A stretch of 64,000 bases of DNA. It comes from Cycas panzhihuaensis (taxonomy: Eukaryota > Cycadophyta). The DNA lies in assembly GCA_023213395.1 (NCBI GenBank), contig CM041465.1, positions 116,195,741-116,259,740 on the forward strand. Reading direction: 5' to 3'. The notes beneath the pieces were generated by a model that was not told the DNA's origin, made no database searches, and worked only from the letters and a program-made list of their open reading frames with translations. The translations under genes and the position numbers were made by a program. Of the stretch, positions 54,863 to 64,000 are shown piece after piece; the first letter of the stretch is position 1; each line of letters starts with the position of its first letter.

Positions 54863-57441
54863 TATTTCCGGCTTAGGAATGGATCTGGAATCAGAGCTCG
54901 GTAAGTGCAGGTATGTTTCTCGCATTATCATCGCTCTCTTTTATTGGGTGTTTGCTTGCGTATCTGCATGTGTGTGGCTTTGTGGGTGACCTTGTAGTCG
55001 TCCACACTTATTTTAGCCTATGACGACTATAGCAGGGGCACACTCCCAGTGAGTGTGGCACCCTGGTGGCCACGTTACTTCTCGCATCTGCCCTCCTCGC
55101 TTCAAGATCCACTAGGTTTGCGCCACCTCCGCCCGTGTGATGACCCGTCATCGTTTGGTCAACTTGCCACCCCATGTGAGCCCTGTTTTTGCTGCTTTGG
55201 ACCCGTTTTGTTGGCTTGTTTACCCCCGGGTAGGTGTTCCAGCCTTTGGTTAGCCCTTTTGGGTCATCTGCCCCTAGCCTAGGCTAGCTGGTGGGCCCAT
55301 TTTTGGCTCTAGGTGCATACCGCTAGAATTTTAGGTGAATCTCTTGAATATCTGCTTGAGAATTCTGATCTGTTGTCTCAGGGTTGTTTTTAAAATCGCC
55401 ATGGTAATTTCGCATTTATTGCGAAAGCGCCATGTTTTCATGACTTAATTCTCTCCCAGCCACGCCCTAATCACTCGCTTCAGGGTTTTGCTTGAGTACT
55501 TAAGTCATTTTTGGCTCATTTTCAAGGATTCTTTGGCTCACTTTTGGAATTTCTCTCTAAGGAAACATCATCCTGCTCTGCTCTTCTCTCTTGTTACTGC
55601 TTTGCTGGACGGCGCCCTCCTATAGCACCCTGCTCTCCTTTGGTGTGGCTGAGACATTCTCCCAGCCCCTCATACACCTTGGAGAGGGCCCCTTTGGAGT
55701 GGTTTCTAGTTGATCTTTGCCCAGGCAGTCCACAAGTGCCCCAAGTGCGGGTGTTTCCTATCACATCTCCTTAGCAGGGTCTCAAACCTGCTGTGCTCCA
55801 GATCTGGGCTGATTTCTCAGCCCCTCTTCACTGCTCTTTAGCTGAGGCAAATCCCTTGCCTCCCTCACTCAGGTATTCCTTATTTTACGTTGGTTTCTCT
55901 TATGATATTTATGCGCAGTCTTGCTTGCTCCTTATTTTGTCCTTGTGAGTTAGTTTTCCTTCCTTTTGTGGGCTGTTCTACCACTCTTTTTGTGCTTCTT
56001 GCCTGTATTTGTTGCTCAAGGCAGCAGCGTTGAGGGGTAGCATAGACTTTGGAGAGGAGCTAGGTAGATTCCGTACCACCTTCCACACTCCCTAAGCGGC
56101 TCTAAGCCCTCCAAAGCCTCCCTCTCACCCCGTGCTGCCCTTGGCTTGCAAACAAGGGTTTGTAGGCCCTCTTTTGGCCGCCTAAACCAGCGTTGTCACA
56201 AGTTGCAGTGCTGATTTGGGACCCTTTGTTCAGGTTTGGGCAACACTCATAAGTCCCAACTGCTAGTCTTTTCCTCGCTTTCTTCCCAGCTGCTTGACTT
56301 GCTCTTCATAGCATCCCGGTTCACCGTGGGTTTTCTTGGGCCTCTCTTTGCCCCTTTGCTACCATTTTCTAGCCCTCGCTCTTGGCCTTGTCCTCGCTGC
56401 CTTGTGGCTCTTGAGGGGAGGTTAGGGCATCATTTGCGGGAGGTAGGCCACTCCGAGGCTTACCGATCATTTACCTTTGCCTTGGTCACTCTCTTTTAGG
56501 TACTTTCATTGTTGGATTGGCACTAACGCATGTATGTTTAGATTCACATTTATACTATTTAGGCATATATTATTAGAATCTTGTATTGCATGTTAGTGCT
56601 CTTCCTCCAGGAAGGGAGAGACTGCCATTGCTTGCAGGTATTCAGGGAGCGTGGAGGATATCGCCCGTTCGTCTCATTACCGGTAAGTACCCTTGTATAA
56701 GTTATATTTTCACGTTGTTTCATTTATTAGTTGGTGCTTCCTTTCTTTCTTTGGCATCGCATTTGATTTTCTAGGGAAGGTAAGGAAGCCCCTCTTGTTC
56801 ACCCGCCGCAACATCTCACATCCAACGCGCCGTGTGGAGTGGTTCGGTGCTCCTCGAGAAGGCTTTCGTCACACACGCCCTTGGTCCAGGTGCACGTCTT
56901 GCTTCACTTTGCTACCTTCCCTTTTTTTCCTTTTGTTACTCCTTTAGTAACTAGCCCATTGGGAGATAAAAGGGAAAATTTGGTCTTATGTTTGGTTGCA
57001 TTTCCTTTATTTTGTTACACGTATCTCTACCGTCTATAGGAAAGGTTGTAGGAACCCCCTTTCCCTACCTTTCTACTTCTCTCTTTAACCACACAAGTTC
57101 CTTGCCTTCTGCATCACTTGTGTACCCGGTTAGGTTGTGTAGGCATACTCTTGGCCTATCCCCGTTGGGCCTTCTCTTCCCCCCTTCTGGCCACCCAAGG
57201 GTGGGAGGGGCCTGTCTCTAGGTCAACCCAGGTTTGCCCTACGCATCTTCACCCCTTGTCCGAAGTGGTGAAGGACCACCTGATAGTAGCCATATTCCAT
57301 TGTAGATCCCAAACTCGCGCTCCAGCGCACGGGGTGCTCTGCGTGATAGTTACCTTCCTCTTAGGTCCCACTTTCAATTATTTCACCACCCATTCTCTCC
57401 ACACCTCCTAGCTGGGTAGTTATCCCATAGACGCGCGTCCA
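54863..57441 (+). repeat. 5' LTR of element G (subfamily 2)
   Basis: The LTR is 2579 bp, beginning TATTTCCGGCTTAGG (TG changed to TA) and ending CA at 57441. It contains GTAAGTGCAGGTATGT at 54901-54916 and the palindrome TTTCGCATTTATTGCGAAA at 55408-55426. GTAAGTACC at 56683 is followed by TTTTCTAG at 56767-56774, a candidate short intron, and GGGAAGGTAAGGAAGCCCC is at 56774-56792. No coding sequence was found. Confidence 0.85.
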
Positions 57442-57442
57442 C

Positions 57443-57460
57443 TGGCGACCATACTGGGGA
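57443..57460 (+). other. Primer binding site of element G
   Basis: TGGCGACCATACTGGGGA, the best-preserved copy of the family PBS, one base after the LTR. Confidence 0.8.
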
Positions 57461-57615
57461 CTGCCAGTAAGGGAGCTAGTTTCTGCTCTCTTCCATTATT
57501 TTCGCTACCTTCTTGTGGTCCTTCCTATACCTATTCCGATCCCTACGTTGGGTAGCCCCCAATGCGTGTGCTTTACCATTCCCTCTCTTTCCCTAACATT
57601 GTCAGTTGATATTGC

Positions 57616-60281
57616 ATGCGACGCTTTTCTCTTCGTTTGTACCGTCTACCTCCTTTGTTAGAAGGCCCCGAGTATCACCCTCTTCCTTTGTCAGATTCTG
57701 AACTGACTATGGAGGGATACTCCTCTTCCGATTGGACCTACCATGCTTCAACCTTGGAAACCCATGCTTTTCCTTCTTCTATTCCTGGGTCCACCCAAGA
57801 GGGTGATGAACCCTTTTATTACCCAAATGACCAACACCTCTCACTTGATGCCCATCCTTCTACCCATGCCGTGGAAGGATCCGCTCCTCTTGAGACTTGC
57901 CACGCATTCGGTGACTCTTATGAGGAGCATTCCGAGGAACCTACTTTGTTCGAGGTTCCAATTACCTCTTATGAGTACGTAGGAACTCCTCCTGCCGATG
58001 TAGTTGAAGCTCTCAACGAGTGTCACCACGTGGCATGCTTGCAACCGCGTCCTAAGTGGCTTGGGGGTGCTCTTCGTGGAGGAGCCTCTTCCTCTTCCGC
58101 TCCTCCCCTGCAAGCCTCATCCTCATCTACCCTTCCTTTGACAACAAACCCCTTTGTGTCCATGCATGTGTCCCGATCCTTTCCTATTCCCACAGTGGGG
58201 GCACGTATCGTGCCTTCCATTTCTCATCGAGGTCCTAGTGTTTCGGGATCTCCTCATGGTGTGTCTTTCCCTCAATTGAAGGTTAGCATACCCGCTCCTA
58301 ACCAAACCAATGTGCCATCCCCTAATGTGGCACATGTTGCTCCTAGTAGGCCTACTGGTCCTACTAGCATTCCGACCACTAGCCATGTGGGATCCGCTCC
58401 CGCACATTCTCAAAGCCAATGCGTTGGTGCTTCCTTCTATGTTCCCCCAGGGTATACCTCTCAACCTTGGGGGCAGGGTAGAGGAGGTCATCTTCCCGTC
58501 TATGGGGTGGATCCGCTACACCCATATGGGGTCACTCCACCTACGGGTGGACCATATGGGAAAAACCCAGTTCCACATCCCTCTTGCCCGTCTTCTAACA
58601 CAATTCCATCCATTGTGCCTTCGCAAGGGAACCCGACCCCCTTCTAAGGCACTAACCCCCACGCCTCTTTTCAGCAAGGGGCGTTGCCTCAAGGAGGGAT
58701 GGGCGTTCCACCCCCATCTGCTCCTTGTGCGTTGCCTACTTTGACATTCGTTGATCCTACGGTTCAGGCAAGGGCATGCCCCTTCATGGACTTTAGGTCA
58801 ACCCCTCTTTCTGTTGAGGCGTTAAGAACCAACTTGCCGCCTCATCCCCCTGAAGTTCCTCGATTCGATGGAACTTCATCGCAAGACCCAGCGAAGTATG
58901 TGCATAGTTTTTCTATGGCATGCATCGATTACTGGGCTTATGACCACATTTTAATGAAATTGTTCCCGCGATCCTTGCAGGGCGACGCCCTCAAGTGGTT
59001 CTACCGTCTCCCTGCCCATTCTATCCATTCATTCCAACAATTGGTGGATGAGTTCATCAACTATTTTGATGTAGCTCGTCCATTTGAGAGCGGAATGAAG
59101 TCCCTTCTTTCACTCAAACAAGGTCACGACGAAATGAACCGTGACTTTGTGCGGCGATTCCACGACTTGCTTCACTCCACTAAGACAACATTGCCCGAGG
59201 AGCTGAAGCGAGACCTTTTCGTCAACGCACTTCGTCCCGAAGTCCATGTGGAAGTCCTCAAGATGGAGGCGACCACATGTGACTCCGCGATTCCCAAGTG
59301 TTTGGCGTTGGAGGCTATTGAGATCCAAGCTGGTCTCAAGAAACCTCTTAAGCCCTCACAACGTCGTGAGGCACCACCCCTTACCAAGGATACCAAACCT
59401 TCCCAACCAACTCGGTCTTCCTCTCATCCTACCGAGAGGACTTTAGACCCTCTCACATCAGCTATACGCTCGTTCGAGCGTACGATGAAGGAACTCAAGC
59501 TTCAAGCTTCTTCATCCCCTACATCCAACAAACAAGTGCAACAAACTACCCAAGCTCCTCTTCCCAGGAATGGAACGCATGATCCTCTCTCAAGCGAGAA
59601 GGTCTGACCCTCCGCTTGATAAGAAGTGGTGCTCCATTCATGGGGATTGCTTCCATGATGATTCTCGTTGTAGGGCTCAGCATCCAAAGGATGCCCCTCG
59701 ACGTGATTCTTCCCCCAAACGGGCCTCAAGGCCTAATTTGGATCAATCAATTCACAAGGATCTGTTCCCTAAACATGGGGAACGTGATCACAGAACCCAA
59801 ACCAAGAGCAACCGTAACCAAGGAAGATCACTTGATCCCCGTCCTTCCCGCGACAAAGGGAAGGGCACTCGGAACTTGTCTTCCTCTTCTCATTCTCCCA
59901 GCCGTCGCACCCTGTCGCCTTCACGACCTCGGAACAGGGGGAAGAAGGTGATCCAGTTGCTTGAAGCAACTCCCACTTTTGCCCTTACGCGATCTCAAGC
60001 CACTAAGGAAGCAACGGGAGCTTCTTGTTCTTCCGCTCCTTCTGACCCTCTTCTGGAGACTCTTCCTCCGAAAATCCCTCTCTTTCTCAAGGCTATTCCT
60101 GTGCGCCTGGGTCGTTACGATTTCCGACGGGCACTTACCCAGCCTACCGGGAAGGGTAAGCCCTTCTCCGTCGTGGACGAGCTCCATACAGTCGCTGCAG
60201 GAATGTCCTTGATGAACGTCCTGAGGAGTTGCCCTAAGCAACGGGCCCTCCTCCTGGAAGCTTTAGGATCAAGTGACGCAC
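57616..60281 (+). pseudogene. gag and start of pro of element G
   Basis: The ATG at 57616 opens MRRFSLRLYRLPPLLEG. The frame is open to a TAA at 58645-58647 (Ser/Pro/Gly-rich N-terminal part and linker with YVPPGYTSQPWGQGRGGH-type sequence). The same frame then continues to 59607 with the capsid domain: PFMDFRSTPLSVEALRTN, WAYDHILMKLFPRSLQGDAL, FINYFDVARPFESGMK, RDFVRRFHDLLHSTKT, LRPEVHVEVLKME. A shift to another frame near 59570-59605 leads to the intact knuckle WCSIHGDCFHDDSRC, a basic Arg/Ser-rich stretch, and KPFSVVDELHTVAAGMSLMN before L interrupts. One stop and one frameshift make it defective. B reads through the shift site in one frame, so the shift is damage, not programmed. Confidence 0.85.
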
Positions 60282-61000
60282 TGAAAAGAGTGGATCTATC
60301 CTTCATCTCCATGCACTAAACACAAAGGCAAACATGGGAGCAAGAGAGACTTGAGAGAAAGAAAGTAGCTCTCACAAAATGGGGAGGTAAGAATGAATCT
60401 CCTCCATTGAGCTTTACTTTTATATTGAGAGAGGGAGCATTTGAGTTAGGTGAAATGAAATTACACATAATGCACATGAAAGTGCATTTCACTTAAGTGA
60501 TCTAATTTAAAGTTCACTTAAGTCCCTTTTTCGAAATAATCAACTAATGTAATGACCTTATGTCATTAACCCTTTTCAATGTCCCCCTTAATGGTAGAAG
60601 GTCATTTCATTCTATTTTATTCTATCCTATGAGGTCTTCATTTGAGCCTCTTACAAAGCAAACTATTATGATACTTTTGTGGGAAACCCTCATGGGGAAG
60701 AAAACCCACAAATTTTCTAATCTACTAACTTTGGCTCGAGACTCTTTAAATGTAGCCAGATAGCCAATCGGTACAATAAATTTTGTAGCTGAAATCTACT
60801 GAGTCTCCATATACCATTTGGTCATCCCCCATGCCCTTTCGGGTTTTCACAGGTTCTGATTTTCCAAAATGATACAACCCTTATCCTTTGGCGCCCACAT
60901 GGGGTTTTCACGAATGGGATAGAGCAGAGACTTACTCTTGTCCTTCCGCGCCCACAAGGGGTTTTCACGAAGGAGATAGAGTATGATGGTCCTATTGTCA
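60282..61000 (-). repeat. 3' LTR of copia element L
   Basis: This is 719 bp, TGAAAAGAG at 60282 to ATTGTCA at 61000 (TG...CA). On the plus strand three repeats of the type GCGCCCAC-GGGGTTTTCACG lie at about 60833-60852, 60893-60916 and 60949-60972. The purine-rich GAAGGAGA before the LTR (61001-61010, minus strand) is the likely PPT. Confidence 0.75.
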
Positions 61001-61010
61001 TCTCCTTCAA

Positions 61011-61560
61011 TCAGTCAGAGATGGAGGCCCTAAGGCCGAGTTGCTTTCGGAACTGTTCAAACTTCACCCTCTTCAGTGGTTTGGTGAAGATATCGGCCAC
61101 TTGATCTGCTGTGGGGCAGTACTCCAATTGAATTGTGCCATCATGAACTAGTTCTCTAATCCTGTGGACTTTTGTACTTATATGTTTGGTACGATCATGA
61201 AATCTAGGATTTTTAGCCATCTGGATTGTAGATTGATTATCTACATGTAAGCTAGTAGAACTTGTTTGGGTGGTGTTTAATGTATTCAATAATTTTCTAA
61301 GCCATATCACCTCCTTGCTTGTCTCGAGCGTGAATGTACTCGGCTTGATTGAGTGCGCAACTATCTTCCGTCACGGATCTCCATGATATTGGTGCTGTTC
61401 CAAGAAATGTTACATGCCCAGACGTAGATCTTCCTGTGTCTTTATCTCTGGCAAAGTCTGAGTCTGTGTATGCATAAAGTTTAAATTCTGCATTGGGTTC
61501 ATACAATAGACCATATTTGCTAGTCGTCTTTAGGTACCTCAACACTTTCGTGTGCGACTT
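61011..61560 (-). pseudogene. RNase H domain of copia element L
   Basis: The N-terminal half has LYAYTDSDFARDKDTGRSTS (first Asp), GHVTFLGTAPISWRS and QAEYIHA (Glu) at 61297-61545. The C-terminal half has SLHVDNQSTIQMAKNPRFHD, KHISTKVHRIRE and QVADIFTKPL, ending SISD-stop at 61011. Active-site residues are present, but the two halves are in different frames and a stretch between them is short. Confidence 0.85.
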
Positions 61561-62530
61561 GCCAATGATTCTACTTAGGATTTGTCATGAATCTTGCAAG
61601 AATGCCGACAGTGTGCAATATCTGACCTTGTGTTGGTAGTATAGATGAGACTACCTACAAGTTGCACTGTAGAGTGTTGTGTCTGCCTCCCTATTGTCAC
61701 CATCAGCGAGAGCTTAATATTAGGCTCCATAGGTGTATCCACTGGTCGAGCACCTTGCAACTGAAACTTTGTCAGAAGATCGTTGATATATTTTTCTTGG
61801 GAGAGAAAGATTTTGCCATCCTTTTGAGTTACTTCAATTCCCAAGTAATATTTCATCAACCTGAGGTCAGACAATTCAAAAGTTTTAGCAAGGTCCTTCT
61901 TCATTGGTTGATTACATTCACTATTCCAGATTATGAGCATGTCATCCACAAAGATTAAGAGGTAAGTGACTTTATCATTTTGGCGCTTGATGAATAATGT
62001 TGCATCAATATCTTGATAGTCACAAACCTCATATCCAAGTTACCTCATTCTTTTAAACAACTTGGTAAACCAATCACGAGGGGCTTGCTTTAGGCTGTAC
62101 AAGGACTTTTTGAGCCTACAAACTTTATGCTCCTGACCGTCAATCTCATATCCTTCTGGCTAAGCCATGTAAATTTCTTCTTTAAGGTCCCCATTGAGAA
62201 ATGCGGTCTTAACATTAAGTTGGTGGATTTTCCAACCCTGTTGAGCAGCCAAGGCTATAAGAGTTCTGATTGTAGGCCACTTGGTTGTAGGAGCAAAGAT
62301 TTCAGTGTAGTCAATGCCTTCCCTTTGCGTGAATCCTTTTGCTACCAACCTCGCCTTGTGTTTTTCTAGGGTGCCATCTGATCTATACTTGTTTTCGAAC
62401 ACCCATTTATTTTGAACTACCTTTCTTCCAAGTGGTAGATCAACAAGCTCCCATGTACCGTTCTTAATAAGAGATTGATACTCTTCGTTCATGGCATTTC
62501 TCCAAGCTGCATGCTTTACAGCTTCTTAGT
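61561..62530 (-). pseudogene. Reverse transcriptase of copia element L
   Basis: The N-terminal part (62160-62492) has NGTWELVDLPLGRKVVQNKW, KARLVAKGFTQREGIDYTEI and QLNVKTAFLNGDLKEEIYM. Then come [13 protein letters not shown] and the catalytic box FVDDMLII at about 61935-61955. The C-terminal part follows with MKYYLGIEVTQKDGKIFLSQ, EKYINDLLTKF and ARPVDTPMEP (61575-61949). Two stops lie between 61950 and 62165 (after YMA and after FKRMR), and a frameshift lies after TRSDIA. Confidence 0.9.
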
Positions 62531-63480
62531 ACGTTAGGGGCTCTTCATTAAGAGCAAGATGTAGTTCTGCTGGTTCAAGCTCAATGGAAAGTGATTCATG
62601 CATCCTTGCTCTATGGGCACTTCTAGTGCCAGTTTTGCCTACCTCATGCAGTCGCATGTCCTTGTGTGGTGGTAGGCTTCCAAAGCTCTCGAGTTGGGAA
62701 TGAGGTTTTCATTTCCATAACCTCTTGATCTTCGTTTTGATCCTGAAAAGGATCATGTGAAATATTTGGCACGGAGGAAGTTGACAATGCTGGAGAACAT
62801 GGGCTAGCCATAGATGTTGGAGAAGATGATCCTTCTGCTATGGCTTTGCCTTTGTCAACTTGGCTGTTCACAAATGATGGTGCTGGATGTGTACACATTA
62901 GATTGGAGTCACAACTTGTATCCTCTGAGGCTCTATTGTCAGATTCCAAGATTTTAAGCAACTGTTCAGCATCTTTGGTCCTGTTCATGCACTTGGTAAC
63001 TCCATTTCTTTGGGGTGTACACGCTGATGGTCTGATGTTTGATTCCATGTTGACGTAGGTATGATTCAAACTCATTAGATGTGTACTCGCCACCATTGTC
63101 AGTCCTGAGTATTTTGATCTTGAATCCAGATTCATTTTCCATGCGGGCCTTGAAAGCTTGAAACATAGAAAAAGCTTCATCTTTCTTTGCAAGAAAAGCA
63201 ACCCATACTTTCTTGGTAAAATCATCAATGAAATTAATATAGAACCATACATTTTGATAGAAGGGATGGGCATAGGACCACATATATCTGAGTGTACAAG
63301 CTGCAAAGGTTGGCTAGATTTCCACTGACTACGAGGAAAGGGTTGTCTTTGAGATTTAGCAATAATACATGCTTCACATTTAAAGGGCTTAGAGGGGAAC
63401 TTAGGCAAACCGGGGAAGAGTGTCTTGTAGTTCTCTTAAACAATCAATTTTGATATGGCCCATACGAGCATGCCATAGAG
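62531..63480 (-). pseudogene. Integrase of copia element L
   Basis: The zinc part is WHARMGHIKIDC ... CEACIIAKSQRQPF (HHCC, 63360-63470). HSDICGP follows, then the core with FIDDFTKKVWVAF and LRTDNGGEYTSNEF (two Asp, 62966-63283). At the site of the catalytic Glu the sequence is RNGVTKCMNRT, so Glu has become Lys. Right after it the text jumps into the linker before RT (ESDNRASEDTS ...), so the integrase C-terminal region is deleted. Frameshifts occur near 63400 and 63000. Confidence 0.85.
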
Positions 63481-64000
63481 TTGCTTGGGACAACTTTTGA
63501 GGAGTCAGGGTTGTGGTAAAACAAATTCATCATCAACATAGTGGGCTTGAGGAGGATGGTGAGCCGGTTAGGCGAAAAAAGTTTACCATCAAGAATTAGG
63601 TCATAACCACGGCATTTGAAGGAGGGTGAATGACAGAGAGTTTGATTGTTTGCGGTTACACTCGGATCAAATCCACGAGAGACAAGGGTGGACGGGGAGG
63701 CGATTACGCTTTAGGCGAGAATATATAAAACATCAACAAGTGTAAAATCTGGAAGGCACAGGAGTTTCGAGCAGTTCAAGTCCTTGATGGTGAGATGATT
63801 TATCAGCCATGTGTACAACACCACAAACTTCAGAGTCAAAATCTTGAAAGAACTGGTGATGACAAGTCGTGTTGTGTTGCTCCAGTATCCATGATCCATG
63901 ATGAAGTATTTGAGATAGTACTATTTGCAACTCAAAGTGGTGAAGGCAAAAGTGAATAAGCAAAGCCACAATGAGACTCAATATACTTAGTGGATCTATC
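63481..64000 (-). pseudogene. Protease region of copia element L (partial)
   Basis: The catalytic motif WIMDTGATQH is read near 63865-63895 in one frame. The following protease body (CGVVHMADKSSHHQG, LPDFTLVDVLYI) lies in other frames, so single-base indels have occurred. Sequence to the right edge should be the end of gag but nothing definite is readable. Confidence 0.75.

Larger units (their letters stand above)
54863..60281 (+). mobile_element. Element G: Tat-type element, 5' part (LTR, PBS, gag, start of pro)
   Basis: The LTR is subfamily 2, like C and D, in opposite orientation. It inserted into the 3' region of F. Internal sequence is the best preserved of all copies, with open frames of 343, about 307 and 249 codons. 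It is cut at about 60281 by copia L, and the rest of G must lie to the right of L outside the window. Confidence 0.85.
60282..64000 (-). mobile_element. Element L: Ty1/copia element (3' LTR, RNase H, RT, INT, PR)
   Basis: Minus-strand copia order from low to high coordinate is 3' LTR, RNase H, RT, integrase, protease, which is the reverse of PR-INT-RT-RH and so fits Ty1/copia, not gypsy. The element runs off the right edge. It inserted into the protease start of G. Confidence 0.9.

Noticed and set aside
59570-59607. Programmed frameshift between Gag and the zinc knuckle in element G.
   Set aside because: B reads through the same place in one frame and no slippery heptamer is evident; damage in G is simpler.
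63989-64000. AGTGGATCTATC at the window end matches 60289-60300 inside the copia L LTR and could mark the second LTR.
   Set aside because: The PBS and TGAAAAG start expected before the 5' LTR are absent, and protease sequence lies immediately before it. A 12-base match is most simply chance.
1-64000. CRISPR array, bacterial operon, tRNA or rRNA genes.
   Set aside because: No regular spacer array, no cloverleaf or rRNA-like sequence was recognised; all large repeats are explained by LTR elements.

Overview
This window looks like repeat-rich nuclear DNA of a flowering plant with a large genome. It is built almost entirely of nested, decayed LTR retrotransposons, and I found no host gene, rRNA, tRNA or CRISPR array. 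Most copies belong to one Ty3/gypsy family that I place in the Tat clade. The reasons are a Gag zinc knuckle of CX2HX4HX4C type, a PBS-like site near TGGCGACCATACTGGGGAC, a second archaeal-type RNase H (aRNH) downstream of the integrase, a very long 3' internal region, and an antisense extra gene in that region. Two Ty1/copia insertions are also present. The species cannot be named from the sequence.

Layout. Element A (minus) is a gag fragment at 1-1958. Its 5' LTR (1959-4519) is also the 3' LTR of element B (minus), with internal region 4520-10438. B's 5' LTR is split: one part is 10439-11481 and the rest is 27073-28149. The gap is filled by a tandem of elements C (11482-16175) and D (18709-24533), with LTRs at 16176-18708 and 24534-27072. 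To the right lie a copia 5' end, K (28150-29556, minus), then element E (29557-35401, minus), then element H (from 35402, plus). H shares its LTR (41652-44694) with the full-length-type element F (plus, to 54862). F is interrupted by element G (54863-60281, plus), and G by copia element L (60282-64000, minus).

Insertion order read from the LTR boundaries: H/F is the oldest host, E sits in H pol, K in E protease, B in K gag, and C-D in B's LTR. On the other side G sits in F's 3' region and L in G's protease.

How the parts relate. F and H represent the long form of about 14.4 kb per unit: gag, pro, RT, RNase H, INT, antisense gene, aRNH. B and C/D are short deletion derivatives of about 8.4 kb per unit. 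C and D share one RT-to-INT junction. B lost RT, RNase H and INT altogether and instead carries an in-frame Ser/Thr/Pro/Arg-rich tail after protease. Several derivatives keep gag, pro and aRNH, which suggests mobilisation in trans.

The most interesting object is the antisense gene in the 3' region of H and F. It encodes a plant-mobile-domain-like region, an acidic Gly/Asp segment and a coiled coil with a basic tail. It has a candidate 129-nt GT-AG intron at the same place in both copies, and splicing keeps the frame. Its stop codon position is conserved, and its 3' end survives in B as well.

Nearly all coding regions carry stops or frameshifts. In A, B, E, F and H decay is mainly transitions. 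C and D show many 1-6 base indels, which may be biological or may be an assembly problem.
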